64,000 nt of DNA from assembly GCF_003967535.1 (NCBI RefSeq), contig NZ_BIFR01000001.1, forward strand, positions 2,665,001-2,729,000. Direction: 5' to 3'. The notes under the pieces were generated by a model. That model was given only the letters and a program-made list of their open reading frames with translations. It was not told where the DNA came from and ran no database searches. A program made the translations under genes and the position numbers. Shown here piece after piece: positions 27,443 to 35,742 of the stretch. Positions within the stretch are counted from its first letter, which is position 1, and every line of letters begins with the position of its first letter. This DNA comes from Tengunoibacter tsumagoiensis. GTDB taxonomy: Bacteria; Chloroflexota; Ktedonobacteria; Ktedonobacterales; Ktedonobacteraceae.

Positions 27443-28889
27443 GTTGCAGAGGAATCGATCCGGGTGAGGATACTGTAATATGCATTGCTTGTAGATGCAT
27501 ATGGCTCTAATGAACAAGTTGCAGAGGAATCGATCCGGGTGAGGATACTGTAATCATGGGGAACACAGATAGCGGGTGGAAACCAATAGTGGTTGCAGAG
27601 GAATCGATCCGAAAGAGGATACTGTAATTTTGTCGATCATCAACACCATACGGTTTATAAACCTAGTTGCAGAGGAATCGATCCGAAAGAGGATACTGTA
27701 ATACGAACCCGGACAAGCGGAAATAGCACGTCTTGTAGGGTGTTGCAGAGGAATCGATCCGAAAGAGGATACTGTAATAATAGTTGGCACTGGATTGAGG
27801 CATAATCATGCTTCCTGTTGCAGAGGAATCGATCCGAAAGAGGATACTGTAATACGCGAATCTTCCACCTCAACGGGAGCAGGGAACAGGTTGCAGAGGA
27901 ATCGATCCGAAAGAGGATACTGTAATTTGTCGTAAATGGCGTTCAGGCGAGCCTTGCGGTGTTGCAGAGGAATCGATCCGAAAGAGGATACTGTAATTAC
28001 CGTATGAATCAATGATGGAGCATTCATGATGAGTTGCAGAGGAATCGATCCGAATGAGGAAACTGTAATAATGGCATCATTGATCTGCTGCATATGCTGG
28101 AGCAGTTGCAGAGGAATCGATCCGAATGAGGAAACTGTAATCAGCGATGCGTCAACATCCTGCGGTCTGATGAGAAGAGTTGCAGAGGAATCGATCCGAA
28201 TGAGGAAACTGTAATAATATGTGCAGAATACGTACATAAAGCCAGTAGAGAAGTTGCAGAGGGGTCGATCCGAAAGAGGATACTGTAATTCCGTCTTTGA
28301 ACCAGGACCGAAAGCTGTGCGGCGGTGTTGCAGAGGGGTCGATCCGAAAGAGGATACTGTAATGCTTCGTCCGGGTGTAACACCACGCATTCGCCGGCCA
28401 GAGTTGCAGAGGAATCGATCCGAAAGAGGATACTGTAATACTGACCGCTGAGATGGTTCTTTTGCGCGATTACGAGTGTTGCAGAGGAATCGATCCGAAA
28501 GAGGATGCTGTAATGTGCCACTCGCAAACAGAAGCGATAACTCATCTCCAGGTTGCAAAGGAATCGATCCGAAAGAGGATACTGTAATATAAGCCATTCT
28601 GCGAAATCATACGCATTTCCACTTCGTTGCAGAGGAATCGATCCGAGCGAGGATACTATAAGACGTGATCAGATGAGTGATATGCCAACGTGGCATCTAG
28701 TTCTAGGTGATTCGATCCGAGTGAGGATGCTATAAGTTTGAAATGAGTATTTGGGTTCATCAACGTGCAGGAAGCGTTTTAGGATAGTTGATCCAATTGA
28801 GTATATCGTAAACGTAGGTTCGGCAGAGTCGATGTTCGAGATTGGTAGTTTCATGGGTGGGGTTTCGACCCGGGCGAGGTTATGATAAT
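27443..28889 (+). CRISPR. CRISPR array 1: 17 good repeats plus 3 decayed repeats
   Basis: The repeat is 37 bases, beginning GTTGCAGAGGAATCGATCCG and ending AGAGGATACTGTAAT. Seventeen well-conserved copies run from 27443 to 28662 with 34-39 base spacers. Three further copies at 28700, 28776 and 28853 keep the 37-base length and spacing but diverge increasingly. Variants occur in blocks: repeats 1-2 carry GGGTG, 9-11 carry AATGAGGAAAC, 12-13 carry GGGGTCG. A short stem ATCC/GGAT with a 6-base loop is followed by the 8 bases ACTGTAAT, as expected for Cas6 processing. The leader lies on the left, and decay is at the far right end as usual for old spacers. Confidence 0.97.
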
Positions 28890-29009
28890 CAACGATGTGA
28901 AAAAGCACGGTATGGTCGTCGTGCGGAAAAAGATGGATCATATGGTTACTTGCTATAAAGCAACCATATAATCCTGCTGCCCAGAGATACATGGCATCGC
29001 AGGCAAAAA

Positions 29010-29999
29010 TTATGAAATGATGCGATACCAGCCGTTACCTTTAACTACATTCTTGCCAACATGAATAAGTTCCCCAACCACCAGCAGCCCCAGTAGCCCG
29101 GTGAGCATGCCTGTAAAGGTAGCCTGCCCCACCAGGCCACCAATAGGCGTACTGCGTTTCTGACGATTCGAGTAACTTGTTAACTCCTCCCACTGAGTAC
29201 TATCATCGCTACAGAGAACGCCATCGGCCTGTTGCAGTAACGCTATCTTCTCCTCGCGACCCAGGAAGATCTCGCTATTGCCATAGTGCTGCTCAAGCGC
29301 AAGATATCGCTCAAGCAGACGTTGGAAGAGAGGGCGAAACTCGGCTTTTTTGACAAGACGTTCGCGATCTATCAGGCGCAGAGGCGTAACAAATTGTAGG
29401 GTGATCTGCTGCTGGTCGAGCTTCTCGGCCCGCGCCAGACATTCGGCAACCTGAACACTGATGATCTGACTATTCACACGCGTTTTGCCAGCTTGATAGA
29501 TCGTCTGGCGCTCAGCTGTGAAGGGGTGAGTGACCTCAATCTGCTCGACGCGAAACCTGCCGCGTCGTCCCTGGTATTCGCCCAGGCGGTGTCCTAATCC
29601 ATTCGCCTCCAACTGTGGCACAGACAGGATAATATAAGGAAGAAGCTGGACAATGTTGCCGAAAAGCGTCATGCCAAACGAGAACTGTTCCTCGGCCTGA
29701 TAACGCCTGGGCCCCTCAATGGGTGGAATGATGATATAGGGGCGTGGGATATCCTGACCCTGAGTACTATCTTCGCGCAAAGGGGCAACGATGGCGCTGA
29801 CGGGACAGACCTCATGCAACGGACAGGCGGCGCAGGTGGGAGCGCTCTGGTTGGTACAGAAGCGCTGCCAGATGGCATGAAAAAAGTTGCCACGCAGCGC
29901 CGCACCGCTGTGCTGGTCAAGCTCCATTGTCTCGCTCGCCTGAACAGTGAACCAGAGGTGGGTCGTGGTGAGGGTTGCGGATCGAAGAAGTGTTTGCAT
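29010..29999 (-). CDS. cas6: Cas6 CRISPR pre-crRNA endoribonuclease
   Basis: Start at ATG 29999 behind AGGAGGAAACAGG; the frame is open further upstream without support. The 329-residue protein ends with STPIGGLVGQATFTG and LIHVGKNVVKGNGWYRI, the glycine-rich loop and C-terminal strand of the Cas6 RAMP family (PF10040 type). Four cysteines near residues 48-65 (CTNQSAPTCAACP and CP) form a possible metal-binding knuckle. The enzyme cuts repeat RNA at the base of its hairpin to release mature crRNAs. It sits between two arrays with matching repeats and is the only intact cas gene visible, so interference must rely on effector genes elsewhere or be lost. Confidence 0.85.
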   Translation of the reverse strand: MQTLLRSATLTTTHLWFTVQASETMELDQHSGAALRGNFFHAIWQRFCTNQSAPTCAACPLHEVCPVSAIVAPLREDSTQGQDIPRPYIIIPPIEGPRRYQAEEQFSFGMTLFGNIVQLLPYIILSVPQLEANGLGHRLGEYQGRRGRFRVEQIEVTHPFTAERQTIYQAGKTRVNSQIISVQVAECLARAEKLDQQQITLQFVTPLRLIDRERLVKKAEFRPLFQRLLERYLALEQHYGNSEIFLGREEKIALLQQADGVLCSDDSTQWEELTSYSNRQKRSTPIGGLVGQATFTGMLTGLLGLLVVGELIHVGKNVVKGNGWYRIIS

Positions 30000-30172
30000 C
30001 CTGTTTCCTCCTGGTACTCTTATAGACAAAAAGGCAGCGCCATCTGGGTGCCCCTCATTTAAGTATAGCCCAAAAAAAGATACAATCTGGCAAATCATGC
30101 AATTGCTCGATTGCCTCTACGCTGGCCATTTATGGCCTGAAAGCGTACGGGTCAGATGTATCGCGCCCGCTC

Positions 30173-30571
30173 TCACCGCTCTACGGTCTCCATTTCACCG
30201 GTTCGTTGATACCAGCTATAGCTACGCGACGAGCGGATCAACTGATATGGTAACACAATATGCCGTAGGACGCGGTCTTTGTGCAGGACAATTCTGGTAC
30301 TGGCATCATAAATGTTGGCCTTAGCAAAGGTCAGACTCGGACCACAATCATCGAGCATCTGGAGCGTGCCAGTGGTTTCAAAGTCCTGCAGGGCGGTGGC
30401 AGTGAGCTGGATAAAGTGTCCAGCGGGAAGCTCGCGACTGCTCTGGGGCTGACCCATGATCTGTAGAAAGCCTCCACGCTTGCCGAGATAGTTTATCTGC
30501 AGCAAGAGCGTGGGCAGAAGCGTCTGCAACGGGCTCTCGTCCGGGACCTGGCAGGCCAGCCGAAACGCTCC
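30173..30571 (-). pseudogene. 5'-truncated reading frame upstream of cas6, possible cas gene remnant
   Basis: An open frame with no good start begins after a TAA at 30572-30574 and runs leftward for 133 codons. It reads FRLACQVPDESPLQTLLP and later INYLGKRGGFLQIMGQPQ, well-formed protein sequence that starts abruptly just inside the left border of CRISPR leader 2. It has the same orientation as cas6 and ends 173 bases before it. The likely history is truncation of a cas-operon gene when the second leader-array unit arrived. I cannot assign the family; a Cas5-like or other RAMP subunit is a guess. Confidence 0.45.
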
Positions 30572-30590
30572 TTATGTGTGCCCAAAAACG

Positions 30591-30874
30591 ACCCTCTCCG
30601 AAAACCTATACTCGCCGCAATAAAATCAGGGCCAAACCTGTTCTGATTAACAAAAATGCGTTCTTCAAAAGAATAGATAAAGTGTATGAGTAGATAGAAC
30701 TGACCCGAAAATCCTCCCTGTTTTTGGCGCAAAAAGAGGTTTTCGAATGGATGAGTCTATGGTATACTTATGGAGGATAAGATAGAGAAAAACGTCGCGT
30801 TGAGAGGCCAAAAAAAGGGCCTGTCAGACCAAGAAGGTCAAAAATGTCCACCCCACCTCTGCCAAACGCCTGCG
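30591..30874 (+). promoter_or_regulatory. CRISPR leader 2
   Basis: Homologous to leader 1 from ACCCTCTCCGAAAACCT up to the first repeat. The -10 TATACT (30763-30768) and TTTTCG (30740-30745) are conserved with identical spacing, and the last ~100 bases are nearly identical. It therefore represents a duplicated leader with its own promoter. Confidence 0.8.
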
Positions 30875-31847
30875 GTTGCAGAGGAATCGATCTGTAAGAG
30901 GATACTGTAAAATTATCAGCATGGCACGCGGCTTTGATGTCACCTATGTTGTAGAGGAATCGATCCGTAAGAGGATACTGTAATCGTCAAACAAGTGCAG
31001 GTGGTGCACCTGCTAACACAAGTTGCAGAGGAATCGATCCGTAAGAGGATACTGTAATGTTGCGCACGCAAGCGCACGCAGCAGTAACGGGAAACGTTGC
31101 AGAGGAATCGATCCGAAAGAGGATACTGTAATCAGAAAACAGTAAAGTTATTGTCTAAAGCCTGGGCAATGTTGCAGAGGAATCGATCCGAAAGAGGATA
31201 CTGTAATATCTCGGCGCACAATTCTGGCGTAATCAACGGAGGGCGTTGCAGAGGAATCGATCCGAAAGAGGATACTGTAATCGTTCGGGGCTGGTAGGAG
31301 GTTCGATGTGTCCATTCCAGTTGCAGAGGAATCGATCCGTAAGAGGATACTGTAATTGGCATAATGACATACAGGGCATCAATCCATTGCTCGTTGCAGA
31401 GGAATCGATCCGAAAGAGGATACTGTAATCACATATGTATAGCCGGTCACACGTCGTCACGTCATTGGTTGCAGAGGAATCGATCCGAAAGAGGATACTG
31501 TAATTATGGCGACGTAAAACCCATAGTAACCTGCACCTCTGTTGCAGAGGAATCGATCCGAAAGAGGATACTGTAATTATTCCTGTTCGTCAATGATGAG
31601 ATGATCGGGCTCGTTGCAGAGGAATCGATCCGAAAGAGGATACTGTAATCATCTATCGTCTGCTTAAAAGAGACGCCGACTACTTGGTTGCAGAGGAATC
31701 GATCCGAAAGAGGATCCTGTAATGTTTCGGGGCGCGTGATAAAACGATCTGTACCACCGCGTTGCAGAGGAATCGATCCGAAAGAGGATACTGTAAGAAT
31801 GGATGAGTTGAGGCATAGACCACACCCCCACAGTTGCAGAGAAATCG
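30875..31847 (+). CRISPR. CRISPR array 2: 13 repeats plus a truncated terminal repeat
   Basis: Uses the same 37-base repeat as array 1, with 35-38 base spacers. The first three repeats and repeat 7 have GTAAGAGG instead of GAAAGAGG. Repeat 1 also has ATCTG and a final A. Thirteen full copies end at 31797; a fourteenth begins at 31833 and breaks off after about 15 bases (GTTGCAGAGAAATCG) into unrelated sequence. I saw no spacer shared with array 1. Transcription is inferred to be rightward from leader 2. Confidence 0.97.
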
Positions 31848-32102
31848 TGTCATTGACCCGGTTTAGTAGAAGCAGAGAATTGAAAGTCTACGACTGTAAA
31901 ACCTCATGCAAAGGGCTGAGGTAGGCTAACGTCGAATGCCGACGAACTCGGTTATAAAAACACGGAAGGTATTCAAAAATCATGGAACGTGCATGATCGT
32001 GGGCGAGGAAGACGTAGCGAGAGGTTCACTCACCTTTGAGTGTGACCCAAAACCGCTACATCACCGCATTGTCGTAGCAATTGCCTCTGTGGCTCATGCT
32101 CA
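31848..32102. other. Unassigned segment after truncated CRISPR end
   Basis: About 255 bases between the broken last repeat and the methyltransferase gene, rich in short GC blocks such as CGTCGAATGCCGACGAACTCGG. It has no protein-like frame and could be a relic of the element that truncated the array, but nothing is recognised. Confidence 0.3.
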
Positions 32103-32918
32103 TTAAGAGGTGATTTCTGTTCGCCTGAGCACAAAGATTTTGCGTTGTCGAAGGACGCGAATGCCCTTTTCGGTTGTGTTGTAGCGCACATACAGATCCA
32201 ATGCGTCCTGGTCTTGCACGGGATCATACGGTTTGTGCGGCAGTGACTGCGGCAATAACCACGGGCTGAGCATTGCCGCTACCTGGGTGAGAAACGAAGC
32301 CAGGTGTTCTCGGTCGCGAAAAAACTCCTCATAAAAATACTCTTTGCAACTGACTGGGAATATCCCCAGGTTTGCATATTCATGCAAAAGGACCTCCTGA
32401 TCAGTGCCCGCGAAAGGAGTGAGGTACCGTCGCCCAAGGATCTCACCAAGGGGATATCCATCGAGATTGCTCACCACCTCCTGCACAAAGATGGTCGTCT
32501 TGCGCAACGTACGCAAAAGGTTTTCGCTGAATTTGGGGCCACGGCGACTCAAGACCAGATCGAAGGTCGCATCTGGCAGTGATTTTGTGGCTTCAGGATC
32601 ATTGGAAGCTGCCAATAGATAGATGGCATTGGTGACACTCAGCCGCTCTGCTCGCAGGCGTGTGGCACCTAGCAATTCCTCATTGCTATCAAGACCCCAG
32701 ATCTGCTTTACCTTCGGTGCGAGGTCACACAGGGTCTGTCCGGCTCCACTGCCAATCTCAAGAACGGTACTCTCCGCAGTAGCATAGTGATTCAGCAACC
32801 GATCCACTTCAGTAGCAGGATTCTCGCCGTAATGTTCAATGATCGAGGGGCACGCATGAGAGTGATAACTTGCGAAGACCCCATAGCGCCTGGCTAGTTC
32901 GATATCGAAATCAAACAT
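32103..32918 (-). CDS. Class I SAM-dependent methyltransferase
   Basis: The 271-residue protein starts at ATG 32918 behind GGAGGAAACTGGGAA. SAM-binding motif I is TVLEIGSGAGQTLCDLAP (about 51-68) and the acidic strand-2 end is IWGLDSNEELLGATRLRAE. DATFDLVLSRRGP is the motif IV region; the RRGP there is more often found in RlmA-like and putative antibiotic-resistance or RNA methyltransferases than in small-molecule enzymes, but this is weak evidence. It stands alone between the CRISPR locus and a long intergenic region. Confidence 0.82.
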   Translation of the reverse strand: MFDFDIELARRYGVFASYHSHACPSIIEHYGENPATEVDRLLNHYATAESTVLEIGSGAGQTLCDLAPKVKQIWGLDSNEELLGATRLRAERLSVTNAIYLLAASNDPEATKSLPDATFDLVLSRRGPKFSENLLRTLRKTTIFVQEVVSNLDGYPLGEILGRRYLTPFAGTDQEVLLHEYANLGIFPVSCKEYFYEEFFRDREHLASFLTQVAAMLSPWLLPQSLPHKPYDPVQDQDALDLYVRYNTTEKGIRVLRQRKIFVLRRTEITS

Positions 32919-33460
32919 TTCCCAGTTTCCTCCATTTAAAGTTCTTTTCTCCAGAAAAGGCGCAAAAAAAACTATTTTTTCAGGTTTTTGTACTGACTAA
33001 TCACACAGACTCGCCTGCCATGCATAGAAATGGCAGGGAAAGTGAATGAGATTGTAATGTTTTGCACCTCTCAGTGACAGGTGCTAGAAATGGAGAAGCA
33101 TGGAAAATAGACCAACCTTTCATTTGCTGGCATAAATATATCAGATAACACCTTTCACGCTCAAGTCGCCCAAGAAATCAGACGATTTGTAGTTGTCTCT
33201 CACATGGATACCTGGAGAGCTTTTAGCGTGCTGTGAACGGAGCTGATATCATCTTTCTTCTCGGACAATTGTAGCTTTTTTTGCTTACCATTGTATTTTT
33301 AATGTATCTGACCTTTTCTCCTGCATGATATACATCTTGCTCAGGCATAGAGTAACTATTGACAAAACAGTTTGAAATAAGTACTCTTTGAAAGAAGATT
33401 GATTCTTCATTCTAATTTTCTAATTATCACCATTCCCTCACACGAAAAGAAGATGCATTT
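32919..33460. other. Intergenic, divergent promoters
   Basis: About 540 bases with no gene. TTGACA (33359-33364) followed after 17 bases by TACTCT (33382-33387) is a candidate promoter for the rightward HEAT-like gene. Two small hairpins, CCTGCCA/TGGCAGG near 33016-33041 and GCACCT/AGGTGC near 33063-33084, have no assigned role. Confidence 0.4.
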
Positions 33461-34843
33461 ATGTTCTCTCTAGAACAGCGCCTGCGGCAGGTTCCGTGGG
33501 CAACCCTTCGACATGCATATGGTTCGGCAGAAGATACGCCCCAACATCTTCTGGATCTACTCTCAGATGAAGACGAAATACGCAATGGTGCTCTTGATCG
33601 GTTATGGGCTTCCATCTGCCATCAAGGTAGTGTATACGAGGCCTCCTGTGCAGCTGTGCCCTTTCTTATTGAGATCCTTCAGCAAGTTTCTGGCACGGTT
33701 AAAGCCAGCATTCTTGCCTTGCTTGCGGGAGTAGCACACACAGAATGGTATGCGAAACGCTCACAACGCGGCCTTACGATGAATCAAGATGGAGCATCAT
33801 CATATCATGAGTGGTGGTCTTTCGAGTCGTTTTTGCAAAAAGATGGAAATATCTACCACCAACCAGAGTGGTTAGTAAAAGCTCATAAACTGGTTGGTGA
33901 GGGTATGCCAGTGTATCTCACACTTCTCCATACACTGGATAAAGAAATCGTGTCGTCAATACTGGATCTGCTCGCGGGTTATCGTGAGTTCCAGACCGAA
34001 CTGGTACCAGAACTGATAGCATTGTACACACGAGTAAACGATTATCCTCTTCAATGTTCTATATTAGAATGTCTCAGCGCACTGCTGGACGTTGATGCGC
34101 CGGAATGGTCACTGTATCATCGTTATATAGTCGATCAAGATGCCCCTCCACGCTTGCGTTTTACCGCGGCTGAGTCTCTAGCGTGGTATCAGCCACAGTC
34201 TATCTCTTCTGTTACTGTTGCTCTACTGACAGATATCCTGCTCACCTGTTCCTTACAACCTGGCCAGCAAGGGTTTGAGGGCACTTATTGGAGCGATCTG
34301 ACACTTGGCACTTTTATTCACGCATTACGGGCTCTCTGCCGTCTTGAACCCTCTCTAGCAACACAGGCATTGAGCCGTGTGCTGAGTACGGCTGCGTCAG
34401 GCTGGATTATTCTGGATGCGATACGCGTGGCGGAAGCTTTACTTGATGTGGCTTTTTTTGGTGGATGGATAGAAAATCGTGACTGGATGTATCAGACCAA
34501 CCTTCTTGATGATTCAGAATGGTCATCATCAGATCTCGATGAGGCATTCTTTAGATATGATTTCGGTCAGTTTTCTTATCCTTCCTCTGGTTCTGGTTCG
34601 TTGTCTGAACCTCTGATCAACGTTATTGGGTATGACGAACAGGAGGCAAATAGGCTTAGTCAGCTTTACAAACATATCAATCATCAGATACTTAGTGATC
34701 CTCAACGCCTGGCATTGGAAACGATTATACATTGTGATGCGCTCTGGCAGACATCACATAATTTACTAGCCATCTATGGGCTACCAATAGAAAAAGAGCA
34801 AGCTCAGGCTCTTCTTGATAAAGTGAGTTTCCTCACACCATAG
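33461..34843 (+). CDS. HEAT-like repeat protein of unknown role
   Basis: The 460-residue protein starts at ATG 33461 behind AAAAGAAGATG. The N-terminal block (WATLRHAYGSAEDTPQHLLDLL, GSVYEASCAAVPFLIEIL) matches a helical-repeat family common in Streptomyces and Ktedonobacteria, where it is annotated only as HEAT-repeat protein. Repeats continue over most of the chain. No enzymatic motif is seen. It is monocistronic with a plausible promoter 74 bases upstream and is followed by decayed gene fragments. A scaffold or immunity-type role is possible but unsupported. Confidence 0.75.
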   Translation: MFSLEQRLRQVPWATLRHAYGSAEDTPQHLLDLLSDEDEIRNGALDRLWASICHQGSVYEASCAAVPFLIEILQQVSGTVKASILALLAGVAHTEWYAKRSQRGLTMNQDGASSYHEWWSFESFLQKDGNIYHQPEWLVKAHKLVGEGMPVYLTLLHTLDKEIVSSILDLLAGYREFQTELVPELIALYTRVNDYPLQCSILECLSALLDVDAPEWSLYHRYIVDQDAPPRLRFTAAESLAWYQPQSISSVTVALLTDILLTCSLQPGQQGFEGTYWSDLTLGTFIHALRALCRLEPSLATQALSRVLSTAASGWIILDAIRVAEALLDVAFFGGWIENRDWMYQTNLLDDSEWSSSDLDEAFFRYDFGQFSYPSSGSGSLSEPLINVIGYDEQEANRLSQLYKHINHQILSDPQRLALETIIHCDALWQTSHNLLAIYGLPIEKEQAQALLDKVSFLTP

Positions 34844-34871
34844 AGTTTTCCTGCCCGGGAGGGAGAAGGAG

Positions 34872-35096
34872 TGCAGCTATAATATCGTCATCGGCACTGA
34901 TTATGACGAACGAAATATCATCATTCGAGATATCGTTGTCACCGATAGAGAAACCTACATGAAAAAGCTGAAAACGGCCCGTGTGGGCGATACTATTGGC
35001 TGCACATTAAGTGATATAGCACGCAATGAGGTCAGACGCGGTTCAGTTCTCACCATGCATAGATTCATCATGCCCCACACATCGAGAAAGCGATGA
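34872..35096 (+). pseudogene. Fragment of an EF-Tu domain-2-like protein
   Basis: A frame without a proper start reads RVGDTIGCTLSDIARNEVRR and then GSVLT, closely matching the AGDNVG...RGI...EVERGQVL stretch of EF-Tu domain 2. The preceding DRETYMKKLKT fits the VEMFRKTL region. GTPase motifs and the remaining domains are absent. Free-standing EF-Tu domain-2 proteins exist, so this could be a remnant of one. After RGSVLT the homology ends and a stop follows at 35094-35096. Confidence 0.5.
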
Positions 35097-35289
35097 ATGC
35101 TTCATTATTTTGCGAGCGAGTATCATTGTTGAAGTAGAAGGCGAACGTTTCCTCATTGGCCCACGTGAGTTTTGTTGCTTTCCTGCTGGACTGTTTCATC
35201 AGGTAGTTGAAGTCTACCCACCGGCAGAAACCTTGATGCTTCGAGCCCCGTCCGTCGATGACAAGATCTACCAATCAGAAGGAGATTAA
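35026..35289 (+). pseudogene. Truncated cupin-domain gene
   Basis: The 87-codon frame contains a recognisable cupin core: HRESDECFIILRASIIVEVE, then GPREFCCFPAGLFHQVVEV and LMLRAPSVDDKIY. The N-terminal ~17 residues are unrelated to cupins and overlap the EF-Tu-like fragment in another frame. There is no ribosome binding site before ATG 35026. The N-terminal strand and the first metal-binding His pair of the cupin motif are missing. I read it as a decayed gene, although a short expressed protein cannot be excluded. Confidence 0.5.
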
Positions 35290-35368
35290 TCGCTTTGTCT
35301 CTGAGAATAAGCAGGGTTGAGGAGTGTTTTTTGTCTTCCAAATAGTTTCGCCATATGCTGAGGAATTT

Positions 35369-35527
35369 ATGATTCCACTTTTTGAGCCAATCTCAGATAT
35401 CTAGGCTCTGGGATTACATGCGGAGAACGGAGCAGATTGGGGCATTGCGTGGATGGATGATGAAGACTTTGATCAACGGTTCAGGGATATGCATGCCTGG
35501 GAAACAGCTTACAGAGCAAAGCAATAA
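35369..35527 (+). pseudogene. Short coding remnant with in-frame TAG
   Basis: From ATG 35369 the frame reads MIPLFEPISDI, a TAG stop at 35402-35404, then ALGLHAENGADWGIAWMDDE and further plausible protein to a TAA at 35525-35527. The part after the TAG looks like a conserved C-terminus, but I recognise no family. It ends 7 bases before the 3' end of tRNA-Sec. Confidence 0.4.
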
Positions 35528-35533
35528 TTAAAA

Positions 35534-35632
35534 TGGCAGAAGTGTATGGGAGTCGAACCCACCGGGGACCGCGCCGAGCGACCCCCCAGCCGTTTTGAAG
35601 ACGGTGAGACCCACCGGGGCCCCTACACCTCC
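35534..35632 (-). tRNA. selC: tRNA-Sec (anticodon UCA)
   Basis: Read leftward from 35632, the 99-base gene has an 8-bp acceptor stem with G-U pairs (GGAGGTGT with ACACTTCT), an anticodon loop CTTCAAA with TCA at 35598-35596, a long variable arm (GGGGGGTCGCTCGGCGCGGT), a T-arm with GGTTCGACTCCC and an encoded CCA. This oversized layout is specific to bacterial selenocysteine tRNA, so the organism probably inserts selenocysteine at UGA. No selA, selB or selD is in the window. Confidence 0.93.
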
Positions 35633-35742
35633 ATGATACCAGGTATTTTCCCATCCCTTACGTCGCTTGTCAAGCCAACTGATGTACCAGAATGCGCCTT
35701 GAAGCTGGATTCTGGTACATCACAGCTGGCTCTACCGGCAAG

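Noticed and set aside
27554..28597. Long minus- and plus-strand frames reading repeats such as ITVSSFGSIPLQ or LQRNRSERGYCN
   Set aside because: They are translations of the CRISPR repeat with its spacers; the periodicity comes from the array, and no start or ribosome binding site supports a protein.
31097..31576. Repeat-rich frames in the second array
   Set aside because: Same cause: open frames through CRISPR repeats and spacers.
35369..35527. Selenoprotein or stop-codon recoding near tRNA-Sec
   Set aside because: The internal stop is TAG, not TGA, and no hairpin with a bulged U is evident after it, so decay is the simpler reading.
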